5,252 nucleotides of DNA from Clostridia bacterium. GTDB taxonomy: Bacteria > Bacillota > Clostridia > Oscillospirales > CAG-272. Shown one piece after another: positions 1 to 5,189 of this stretch. The notes beneath the pieces are model-generated. The model saw only the letters and a list, made by a program, of their open reading frames with translations, searched no databases and was not told the origin of the DNA. Where the stretch lies: positions 1 through 5,252 of the forward strand of contig JAGBWH010000157.1 of assembly GCA_017629925.1 (NCBI GenBank), given 5' to 3'. The position numbers and the translations under genes are program-made. Positions within the stretch are counted from its first letter, which is position 1, and each line of letters opens with the position of its first letter.

Positions 1-4
1 CAAT

Positions 5-787
5 ATGAAAAAAATAGTATCTTTACTACTTTTGACAGCGGTTTTATTACTTACGCTTTGCTCTTGCACTGCGATTACCAATGCCATCAGCGTATTTCCC
101 TTGTGCTTGGAAGAGCAAGACGGGGAAACTTACTTTTTCTCGCACAACTGTAAATACCGCTTGGATTTACAAAACCTGACCTATGCCGAGGTGGAGCGCT
201 CAACGGATGTGTCCAACCAAGAGCTCCTGGAAAGCAAAAATGCTTTTGTTTTCGAAAGCTTCCACGGCAGTTATAACGAAAGCGAATATGAGACCTTGAA
301 CCAAAATTTGCAAAACTGCGAAATGGAGGCGGAGGACTCTATTGTGTATGCCTTCGGGTATTGGAATGAGGAGGTTTTGACCGGCTTTGCGCAGGTGTAT
401 AGCCGCTCTGCCAGAAGCTGCGCAGGGTATGATATCGACAATGTGGACCACAGCCTGCTGTTTACCTACGATGCCACCACCGATACTTTTACTATTTTAG
501 AAGCGCTGGAAGGTGTGGTGGTAGTGGCCTTTTCCCAAAACACCACAATTTACTGGAAAGACATCAACTATTACGCCTATGATTTGGATACCAAAGAGGA
601 AGTCTTTTTAGGCGAGGACAGAGCCTATGACCGGGGAATAACAAACTACAGTTCCCCTACCATTCATTTTAACAGCGAGCTGTGTGTGCTCCATTTAGTC
701 AAGGATCACAACAAAGAATGTATCTATATTTACAATTTCGAGACCAAAGCATTTTTGGAGCTGACCTTCCAGGTGTCGGCCGAATAA
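5..787 (+). CDS. Predicted secreted lipoprotein of unknown function
   Basis: The 260-residue product begins with a bacterial lipoprotein signal: MKK, a Leu-rich hydrophobic core (residues 4-18), then a lipobox L18-C19-S20-C21. Cys21 is the likely lipidated residue after cleavage by signal peptidase II, which would anchor the protein to the outer face of the membrane. The mature part is acidic and rich in Tyr, Asn, Asp and Glu. It contains several short beta-strand-like stretches, such as FTYDATTDTFTILEA near residues 152-166 and IYIYNFETKAFLELTF near the C-terminus. These resemble the repeated strands of beta-propeller or WD40-like extracellular proteins, but no diagnostic motif is present and I do not recognise the family. 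Only four bases precede the ATG here, so its ribosome site and promoter lie outside the window and cannot be judged. The gene runs in the same direction as the Nif3-like gene 71 bp downstream and may share its transcript. The lipoprotein call is solid; the function is unknown. Confidence 0.85.
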   Translation: MKKIVSLLLLTAVLLLTLCSCTAITNAISVFPLCLEEQDGETYFFSHNCKYRLDLQNLTYAEVERSTDVSNQELLESKNAFVFESFHGSYNESEYETLNQNLQNCEMEAEDSIVYAFGYWNEEVLTGFAQVYSRSARSCAGYDIDNVDHSLLFTYDATTDTFTILEALEGVVVVAFSQNTTIYWKDINYYAYDLDTKEEVFLGEDRAYDRGITNYSSPTIHFNSELCVLHLVKDHNKECIYIYNFETKAFLELTFQVSAE

Positions 788-858
788 GGGGCTTTGACGC
801 ATGAGAAATCAGGGGAAAGGTGCCAAGGTGCTCAAAAAAGAACGGAGAAAAACTACAA

Positions 859-1644
859 ATGAAGGCTTTTGAACTTTTAGATGAATTGAAAGTGGGCGGT
901 ACGGTTCGGCATGAAACGTGCGATACATTCAAAGCGGGCAACCCGGAGACGGAACTAAAACGGGTTGCGGTGTGCATGACAGCAACCGTTGATGTCATCA
1001 AAAAGGCAAAAGAATGGGGCGCTGACGCCTTGATCGTGCATGAGCCCACCTATTATGATCACATGGATGTAAAGGGAAGCGATAGAGTGACCGCATTAAA
1101 GGAAAAACTCATTTGCGAAAGCGGCATCGCCATTTTCAGATATCACGATTATATGCACGCAAGAGACGTGGACCAAATTACCGAAGGAGAACTGCATTTT
1201 CTGGGGCTTACGGGGGAAGTGGAGCCCACCCCGCATTTCGGATCGTATATTTTACGTGGCACAGAGACCTTTTCTGCAGTAGAACTCGCAGAGCGCATGG
1301 AAAAAATGCTGGGCATTCGCCACATCCGCATTGCAGGTAGCCGAGACAAAAAAACCAACAAAATTGCCCTTTGCTTTGGCTCGCCGGCAGGGGTGTATGA
1401 GATTTTGACGGATGAAAGTGTTGGCATTGTGATCACAGGCGAGGCTTGCGAATGGAAGCTGGCTGAATATGCAAGAGACGCCGACCTGCTTGGGTTTACG
1501 AAATCGTTGATTGTAATGGGGCACATCCCCTCCGAGCGCGACGGAATGAAACTACTCGCACAGCGCTTGCAGGAAAAACATGAGGATATTGCATTTGCAT
1601 ATATTGAATCCGAAGAAGTCTATACCTATACGGACGAAACATAA
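859..1644 (+). CDS. Nif3-like dinuclear metal center protein
   Basis: The 261-residue product fits the Nif3/YbgI (DUF34) family, whose members form toroidal hexamers holding two metal ions per subunit. Their physiological role is still uncertain, with hydrolase and metal-chaperone roles proposed. Visible signatures are ADALIVHEPTYYDH (residues 56-68), RYHDYMHARD (94-103), the GEACEW segment (194-199) and the C-terminal GHIPSERDGM (221-230), whose His222 and Glu226 match the conserved C-terminal metal-ligand pair. Well-studied members carry HH in the first motif; here it is His61-Glu62. The length of about 260 residues is normal for the short form without the inserted PII-like domain. I chose ATG 859 because it opens directly on the family-like start (MKAFELLDEL) and has GGAG at 844-847, 11 nt upstream. 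An in-frame GTG at 820 with AGGGG at 811-815 would add 13 residues of non-family sequence and is less likely. It is co-oriented with the transporter 50 nt downstream. Family assignment is strong; the biochemical role is not established by the sequence. Confidence 0.87.
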   Translation: MKAFELLDELKVGGTVRHETCDTFKAGNPETELKRVAVCMTATVDVIKKAKEWGADALIVHEPTYYDHMDVKGSDRVTALKEKLICESGIAIFRYHDYMHARDVDQITEGELHFLGLTGEVEPTPHFGSYILRGTETFSAVELAERMEKMLGIRHIRIAGSRDKKTNKIALCFGSPAGVYEILTDESVGIVITGEACEWKLAEYARDADLLGFTKSLIVMGHIPSERDGMKLLAQRLQEKHEDIAFAYIESEEVYTYTDET

Positions 1645-1694
1645 ATGAGGTAGAATATCTGCCGATTCACCTGACGCTTATGCAGGAGTTTTGT

Positions 1695-2939
1695 ATGACA
1701 CAGTCACAAGCAAAAAGAACAAAAAGCATTTTATATTATTTGAATCTTGCCATGACGGCGGTGTTCTGCTTGCCGCCGTTGCTCTTTGCCACATTTCGAG
1801 ATATGTATGGCATTTCCTATACATTGCTTGGCACGCTTGTACTCATCAATTTCTGTACCCAGCTGGGCGTGGATTTGCTGTTTAGCTTTTTTAGTACGCA
1901 TTTTGATTTGCATAAAACAGTGAAACTCATGCCTCTTGTGACCACCGCAGGGCTGATTGTCTATGCTTTGGTGCCGTTATTCTTCCCGCAGTATGCTGTT
2001 TGGGGGTTGGTGGTAGGCACGGTGATTTTCTCGGTTGCCGCGGGGCTGGACGAAGTGCTGGTTAGTCCCACGGTGGCGGCTTTGCCTTCGGACACGCCCG
2101 AAAAGGACATGAGCACCCTTCATTCCCTGTATGGGTACGGTTTTGTGGGTGTGGTGGTTGTCAGCACTCTGTTTTTGGAGTTCGTTGGCAGAGAATGGTG
2201 GATGTATTTAACCCTGTTTTGGGCAGCGCTACCTGTTTTGGCATCCATTTTGCTCATGACCGCCAAACTGCCCGAGATGAATATAGAGCAAAACCAAACC
2301 ACGGCTCAAAAGCCGAAAGGCAGAAGAAAAGCATTGACCCTGTGCGTTGCGTGTATTTTTCTGGGAGCTTGTGCGGAAAACACGATGGCGAACTGGATTT
2401 CCGTTTATGCGGAAAAAGCACTCCGTATGCCCAAAGTATGGGGGGATCTGCTGGGCATGGCACTTTTTGCCGCCGCTCTTGCCCTCAGCAGAACTTTTTA
2501 TGCCAAATTCGGCAAGAATATCCATAAAACGTTGACTTTTGGCATGGTCGGCTCTGCGGTTTTGTATATCGTTGTGGCTTTGTCGAAGGGCCCCATGCTT
2601 TCTCTTGTGGCGTGTGTGGCGGTGGGCATTTCCGCCTCCATGCTGTGGCCAGGCTCGCTCATCTTTATGGAAGAAAATATTCCGTCCGTTGGCGTGGCAG
2701 CATACGCATTGATGGCGGCAGGGGGAGACCTTGGCTCGTCTATCGCACCCCAAGCATTTGGCATGATTGTGGATAAAATTGCCGTCACGAACTGGGCGCA
2801 AGCCGTAGGCACCACCGTTTCGCTGGACGCCGAGCAGGTGGCTTTCAAAGTGGGATTGCTACTGGTTGCCATTTTCCCTCTTGCGGGGTACTTTCTGTTG
2901 CGATACATGAAAGCGTATTTTAGAAAACTGAATATCTAA
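1695..2939 (+). CDS. Major facilitator superfamily transporter, 12 TM helices
   Basis: The 414-residue protein is strongly hydrophobic, with about twelve membrane segments. I place them near residues 13-34, 42-66, 77-97, 101-122, 145-164, 169-189, 213-232, 248-268, 279-297, 300-324, 333-356 and 384-405. A hydrophilic, basic loop at 190-212 (KPKGRRK) separates the two six-helix halves, as is standard for the family. The DxxGRR-type loop 2-3 motif is not clearly present. Acidic residues within or near helices (Asp119-Glu120, and Glu228 in ACAENTMANW) and the LHSLYGYGF stretch (142-150) recall the FucP-like group of sugar porters, but the substrate cannot be read from sequence. The start was set at ATG 1695 because AGGAG at 1684-1688 lies 6 nt ahead. 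The in-frame ATG at 1680 would put that ribosome site inside the gene and has nothing comparable upstream. The gene follows the Nif3-like gene by 50 nt and is probably cotranscribed with it. Confidence 0.88.
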   Translation: MTQSQAKRTKSILYYLNLAMTAVFCLPPLLFATFRDMYGISYTLLGTLVLINFCTQLGVDLLFSFFSTHFDLHKTVKLMPLVTTAGLIVYALVPLFFPQYAVWGLVVGTVIFSVAAGLDEVLVSPTVAALPSDTPEKDMSTLHSLYGYGFVGVVVVSTLFLEFVGREWWMYLTLFWAALPVLASILLMTAKLPEMNIEQNQTTAQKPKGRRKALTLCVACIFLGACAENTMANWISVYAEKALRMPKVWGDLLGMALFAAALALSRTFYAKFGKNIHKTLTFGMVGSAVLYIVVALSKGPMLSLVACVAVGISASMLWPGSLIFMEENIPSVGVAAYALMAAGGDLGSSIAPQAFGMIVDKIAVTNWAQAVGTTVSLDAEQVAFKVGLLLVAIFPLAGYFLLRYMKAYFRKLNI

Positions 2940-2969
2940 AAAGACGAATAGATCACAAAGAGAGGAAAA

Positions 2970-3017
2970 ATGGTTGCTCTTTGCACCTGCTTTTGTGTTG
3001 GTTCATCTATTTTTTAG
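2970..3017 (+). CDS. Possible 15-residue leader peptide ahead of the HIT gene
   Basis: This short ORF reads MVALCTCFCVGSSIF and ends in TAG, 14 nt before the HIT start codon. Its ATG is preceded by AGAGG (2961-2965) at a 4-nt gap, in an AAAGAGAGGAAAAATG context. This is a stronger ribosome site than the one directly before the HIT ATG. Three of the 15 residues are Cys, spaced C-x-C-x-C. It lies between the transporter stop and the HIT gene, where a leader peptide or a translational coupler could act. It may equally be chance, since short ORFs of this length arise easily. No attenuator hairpin pair was recognised around it. What is seen is the ribosome site and the open frame; any regulatory role is inference. 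Confidence 0.3.
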   Translation: MVALCTCFCVGSSIF

Positions 3018-3031
3018 AAAGTGAAAACAAA

Positions 3032-3433
3032 ATGAGCTGTATATTTTGCAAAATTATGCGGGGCGAAGTGCCCAGCATGAAAGTATATGAGGATGAATAT
3101 ACCATAGCACTGATGGATATTGCAGGGGATGTGGACGGGCATTTGCTGGTCATTCCCAAAAAGCACGTCGAAGGTGTCCTCGACTGTGATGAGCTGACGC
3201 TGTCACGGGTGATGGAAACGGTAAAGCGTGTGTCTTGTCATCTTGTTGAGGTGTGCGGATATGAGGGTGTGAATTGTCTCAATGCCAGCGGGGAAAGTGC
3301 GGGCCAGTCTGTGCCTCATTTTCATATTCACGTCATTCCAAGAAAACATGGTGACGGACTTGACGCATGGCCAAAATTTGACGGCGCAAAGCATCCGATT
3401 GAGGACACTTTTGCTCGACTAAACATGCAGTAA
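3032..3433 (+). CDS. HIT (histidine triad) family nucleotide-binding hydrolase
   Basis: The 133-residue protein has the full histidine triad H-F-H-I-H-V-I at residues 96-102, in the context GQSVPHFHIHVIPR. His98 is the expected nucleophile for attack on nucleoside phosphoramidates or dinucleoside polyphosphates. The N-terminal C3-x-x-C6 of MSCIFCKI, together with His45 (PKKHVEGVLD) and His96, matches the zinc site found in many bacterial HIT proteins of the Hint type. The LMDI and GHLLVIPKKH strands and Asn84 of the NASGESAG segment are also family-typical. Length is normal for the group and the protein should be cytosolic. The start ATG 3032 matches family N-termini. The preceding AGTGA (3020-3024) is only a modest ribosome site, which makes coupling to the small upstream ORF plausible. 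An in-frame TTG at 2981 would add a hydrophobic, non-family extension and is rejected. Its HIT family is clear; its natural substrate is not. Confidence 0.93.
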   Translation: MSCIFCKIMRGEVPSMKVYEDEYTIALMDIAGDVDGHLLVIPKKHVEGVLDCDELTLSRVMETVKRVSCHLVEVCGYEGVNCLNASGESAGQSVPHFHIHVIPRKHGDGLDAWPKFDGAKHPIEDTFARLNMQ

Positions 3434-3460
3434 ACGAAAACGCAACCCATGCCCATGACC

Positions 3461-3475
3461 TATGTGTATCACATA
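3461..3475. repeat. Inverted repeat TATGTG-TAT-CACATA upstream of hydrolase gene
   Basis: A perfect 6-bp inverted repeat with a 3-bp centre lies in the 125-bp gap between the HIT stop and the alpha/beta hydrolase start. With flanking bases, CC on the left and TGG on the right, the symmetry extends imperfectly. The form is compatible with a dimeric repressor operator or a small RNA hairpin. No matching second copy was found in the window, so its role is undetermined. Confidence 0.3.
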
Positions 3476-3501
3476 TGGCGAGATGTCCTGATGAATGATT
3501 T

Positions 3502-3514
3502 AATTTTGAAAATT
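3502..3514. repeat. AT-rich palindrome AATTTTGAAAATT
   Basis: A 13-bp perfect palindrome around a central G lies about 45 bp before the alpha/beta hydrolase start. AT-rich symmetric sequences of this sort occur in promoter regions and repressor sites, but the surrounding DNA shows no convincing -35/-10 pair, and low-complexity AT sequence gives such palindromes by chance. It is recorded because it sits beside two further symmetric elements in the same short leader. Confidence 0.25.
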
Positions 3515-3517
3515 ACC

Positions 3518-3538
3518 CAGCCCCCAAAAGGGGTGCTG
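3518..3538 (+). promoter_or_regulatory. GC-rich hairpin in the hydrolase leader
   Basis: CAGCCCCC, a 4-nt AAAA loop and GGGGTGCTG form an 8-bp stem with one bulged T at 3534. It ends 7 nt before the AGAAAGG ribosome site (3546-3552) of the alpha/beta hydrolase gene. No T-run follows on the plus strand, so it is not a standard terminator. It could limit ribosome access, stabilise the 5' end of a processed transcript, or mark a transcript boundary. Only the structure is seen; function is inference. Confidence 0.4.
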
Positions 3539-3558
3539 AAGGGATAGAAAGGTAAACA

Positions 3559-4443
3559 ATGGAACATTGCCGTCTCATATTTTTTAAGGTGACCTTTAAC
3601 GGTTTTCGGGATGTTAGCCAAAGCTTCGCCAACGAGGTAACAGACCGCGAGGAGTGGGACACCTGCGAGTGCATCCTCGCCTTGCCTGAGGGGTACTCTG
3701 AAAGCGGGGAAGAGACACCGCTGATTTTGTCTTGCCACGGGGCAGGCGGTGTGGTTTGTGAGGCCACGGGAGAGACAGGGGGCATTGCCTACAGCGAGGA
3801 ATGTCTCAAACAGGGCTTTGCGGTGTTAGATGTTTGCGGCTCTAAGCCTCACGGTCTCACTATGGGTTGCCCTGAGCATCTCTTCGCTTTGCACAAAGCC
3901 TATCTTTATGCGGTGAGCCACTACCACCTCTCCAAGCGGGTTTTGGTGGCAGGGGCTTCTATGGGCGGACATACCGCCTTGAATTTTGCCTATATGTTTC
4001 CTGGTATTGTGGTGGCTTTGGGGCTGATATATCCCCGTCTCAATATGGATGGGGTGGTGGTGGATGGTCACTACTGTATTGGCACTTGGGACAAAACCGA
4101 TAAAAATGCTAATACAGGCCTTAGCACCCGTGATCGCATTGTGGAATGTTATCGCTTCCCCGGTGAGGACTGGTGCGGCGAAAACACCGTTGGCTTTAAT
4201 CCTTATCTTACCCACTCCTATGTGGGGGCGGACGGCAAGCGAGTGGTCATTCCCCCTTGCCCCATCAAACTTTGGCAGGGAATGGCAGACACAGTAGTGG
4301 ATCCCGTCATGGCAGAGGAATTTGTGGCATCGGTGCGCCGCTCGGGGAGCTACATCGAGTTCCACCGCTTGGAAGGGGTGGGGCATACCTTAAACGCTGT
4401 GATGAAAAAAGAACTGCTGATGTGGTTTAACCGATTTATCTAA
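3559..4443 (+). CDS. Alpha/beta hydrolase fold enzyme (serine hydrolase)
   Basis: The 294-residue protein shows the order of elements expected of an alpha/beta hydrolase. LILSCHGAGG (55-64) is the strand plus HG oxyanion region. VLVAGASMGGHTALNF (128-143) holds the nucleophile elbow G-A-S-M-G-G with Ser134. WQGMADTVVDP (239-249) carries the likely acid Asp244, and GVGHTLNAV (273-281) carries the likely base His276. The 110 residues between nucleophile and acid include a Trp/Cys/Tyr-rich section (about 170-222) that probably forms a lid or cap setting substrate choice. No signal peptide is present, so it should be cytosolic. It is probably an esterase, a deacetylase or a prolyl-oligopeptidase-like peptidase domain; sequence alone does not decide. 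ATG 3559 has AGAAAGG (3546-3552) 6 nt upstream, a good site. The gene follows HIT by 125 bp and is ended by the terminator at 4485-4522. Confidence 0.88.
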   Translation: MEHCRLIFFKVTFNGFRDVSQSFANEVTDREEWDTCECILALPEGYSESGEETPLILSCHGAGGVVCEATGETGGIAYSEECLKQGFAVLDVCGSKPHGLTMGCPEHLFALHKAYLYAVSHYHLSKRVLVAGASMGGHTALNFAYMFPGIVVALGLIYPRLNMDGVVVDGHYCIGTWDKTDKNANTGLSTRDRIVECYRFPGEDWCGENTVGFNPYLTHSYVGADGKRVVIPPCPIKLWQGMADTVVDPVMAEEFVASVRRSGSYIEFHRLEGVGHTLNAVMKKELLMWFNRFI

Positions 4444-4484
4444 GGAAAATCGCAAACATCATTTTAAAAGCATAGAGAAAACAC

Positions 4485-4522
4485 ACCTACGGGCAAAACT
4501 TACGCCCGTAGGTTTCTTTTTT
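4485..4522 (+). terminator. Intrinsic terminator of the plus-strand gene series
   Basis: ACCTACGGGC (4485-4494) and GCCCGTAGGT (4504-4513) form a perfect 10-bp stem around a 9-nt loop. It is followed at once by TTCTTTTTTG, the T-rich tail of a Rho-independent terminator. It lies 41 bp past the alpha/beta hydrolase stop and points the same way. Confidence 0.93.
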
Positions 4523-4525
4523 GTC

Positions 4526-4555
4526 TTGCTTTAGGGGAAAAAGGTGTGCTATAAT
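4526..4555 (+). promoter_or_regulatory. Extended -10 promoter of a small transcription unit
   Basis: TATAAT at 4550-4555 is a perfect -10 consensus and is preceded by TGC (4547-4549), the extended -10 element. A partial -35, TTGCTT (4526-4531), lies 18 bp upstream. The site starts directly after the terminator of the previous genes, as expected for an independent unit. Transcription would begin near 4562. Confidence 0.65.
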
Positions 4556-4604
4556 GAGGCAAAAAGACGGCAAAGACTGATGAGGATTGTGGAAAGGCAA
4601 CAAA

Positions 4605-4691
4605 ATGAAAATCATCAGAAGCGACGATGACGGTACCTTTACCGCAGGCGGTGGAGCTTTCTCTTTGCTTTCTGTGGCGCAATTTTTGTGA
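4605..4691 (+). CDS. Small ORF, 28 residues, unknown function
   Basis: The ORF starts MKIIRSDDDG, continues through a Gly-rich TAGGG, and ends in a hydrophobic AFSLLSVAQFL. GGAAAGG at 4591-4597 gives a good ribosome site 7 nt before the ATG. A strong promoter lies about 50 bp upstream and a terminator about 40 bp downstream, so the ORF is the natural coding content of a transcript of roughly 220 nt. I do not recognise it. A run of five Ts (4683-4687) just before the stop means one inserted base would replace the last residue and read on through FVIWFSL to a TAA at 4706-4708. That would give 34 residues ending in a likely membrane helix. It may be a short membrane-associated peptide, a slightly broken one, or non-coding RNA with a chance ORF. 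A rival ORF in another frame, 4627-4770, overlaps the terminator stem and has only a weak AGAAG ribosome site. Confidence 0.4.
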   Translation: MKIIRSDDDGTFTAGGGAFSLLSVAQFL

Positions 4692-4732
4692 TTTGGTTTT
4701 CATTATAATCATTTGGATTGATGCTGATAAGC

Positions 4733-4782
4733 ACCGCCGAGAGCGACCAAACGGTTACTCTCGGCGGTAGTTTGTTTATTTC
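4733..4782 (+). terminator. Strong hairpin with T-rich tail, end of the small unit
   Basis: ACCGCCGAGAG (4733-4743) pairs perfectly with CTCTCGGCGGT (4758-4768), giving an 11-bp stem with a 14-nt loop. It is followed by AGTTTGTTTATTTC on the plus strand. This is a plausible Rho-independent terminator for the transcript beginning near 4562, although the tail is broken by G and A. The same stem lies immediately past the stop of the minus-strand gene. On that strand the bases after the stem (GCTTATCAGC) are not T-rich, so it would serve that gene less well. Confidence 0.75.
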
Positions 4783-5186
4783 AAAAATATGTGCATACCA
4801 AGTGAAGATTTACTCGGATCTTCCGGCAAATTCAAAACATTTTCATCAACCAGATCGTGAATTGCCATCATTCTCGCAGCATACAATTCCATTCTGATGT
4901 TATATCCAATGTTCTTATGCAATACTTGATGGTTGTATTTTTTGAATATCTCCTCAACCTTTTCATACAAATTTGAAACGTTACTAATAAGTAACTCATA
5001 GTTTTTGTGTTCGCGGAAGAGTTGATGTATCTGTCTTAGTTTTTCGGTTGTGATAACGAGAACATCGAAAATCATATATCCATCCTCAGAAATACGTGCG
5101 TATTTGCCATTTATACCATCCCATACTCTTTTTTCAATTTCGGTAAATGAAGATACGTTTCTATTTTCTCGTATGCAATTACACAT
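4776..5186 (-). CDS. Hypothetical protein, 136 residues
   Basis: I do not recognise this protein. It begins MCNCIRENRNVSSFTEIEKRV, followed by a predicted beta section (ISEDGYMIFDVLVIT, 33-47). The middle is long, charged and helical (about 48-110: TTEKLRQIHQLFREHKNYELL, NLYEKVEEIFKKYNHQ, MELYAARMMAIHDLV), and the tail ends LPEDPSKSSLGMHIFLK. No signal peptide or membrane helix is seen, so it should be cytosolic. The start codon lies three bases after the stop of the upstream minus-strand gene, and GAAGAAG inside the end of that gene, 8 nt before the ATG, is the likely ribosome site. This points to translational coupling, so the two products may work together. Base composition is clearly more AT-rich than the genes at 800-4443, which suggests a different origin. 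The N-terminal C-x-C could be structural or incidental. The ORF is convincing because of the length, the coupled start and the terminator hairpin just past its stop. Confidence 0.75.
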   Translation of the reverse strand: MCNCIRENRNVSSFTEIEKRVWDGINGKYARISEDGYMIFDVLVITTEKLRQIHQLFREHKNYELLISNVSNLYEKVEEIFKKYNHQVLHKNIGYNIRMELYAARMMAIHDLVDENVLNLPEDPSKSSLGMHIFLK

Positions 5187-5189
5187 AAG

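Noticed and set aside
820..858. GTG start for the Nif3-like protein with AGGGG upstream
   Set aside because: The 13 extra residues do not resemble the family N-terminus, while ATG 859 does and has its own ribosome site. The alternative is not fully excluded.
801..872. 23-codon ORF between the lipoprotein and Nif3-like genes
   Set aside because: No clear ribosome site, overlap with the Nif3-like start, and a Lys/Arg-rich chance composition.
1649..1663. Short stem GGTAGA-ATA-TCTGCC between the Nif3-like and transporter genes
   Set aside because: Only six pairs including one G-U, and no T-tract; too weak to call a terminator or regulator.
1680..1694. Upstream ATG for the transporter
   Set aside because: The AGGAG ribosome site lies downstream of this ATG and 6 nt before the ATG at 1695, so 1695 is the better start.
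2229..2801. 190-residue minus-strand ORF inside the transporter gene
   Set aside because: It lies wholly within the well-supported plus-strand MFS gene. Its translation is a Cys/His/Arg-rich string typical of an antisense shadow, with no recognisable domain.
2981..3031. TTG start adding a hydrophobic N-terminus to the HIT protein
   Set aside because: HIT proteins normally begin just before the C-x-x-C segment. The TTG lacks a suitably placed ribosome site of its own, since the AGAGG upstream matches ATG 2970 instead.
3826..4386. 186-residue minus-strand ORF inside the alpha/beta hydrolase gene
   Set aside because: Antisense to a gene with a clear catalytic triad; the His-rich composition is the mirror of that gene's codon use.
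4641..4652. Hairpin ACCGC-AG-GCGGT inside the small ORF
   Set aside because: The 2-nt loop is too tight for a stable perfect stem and no T-run follows, so it is not a terminator. It could form part of an RNA fold but cannot be supported alone.
4704..4709. Second TATAAT
   Set aside because: No -35 element at a suitable distance on either strand and no TG extension; it lies in AT-rich sequence where such a hexamer is expected by chance.
4500..4712. 70-residue minus-strand ORF between the two terminators
   Set aside because: It runs through the main terminator stem and antisense to the small unit, and no Shine-Dalgarno site precedes its start.
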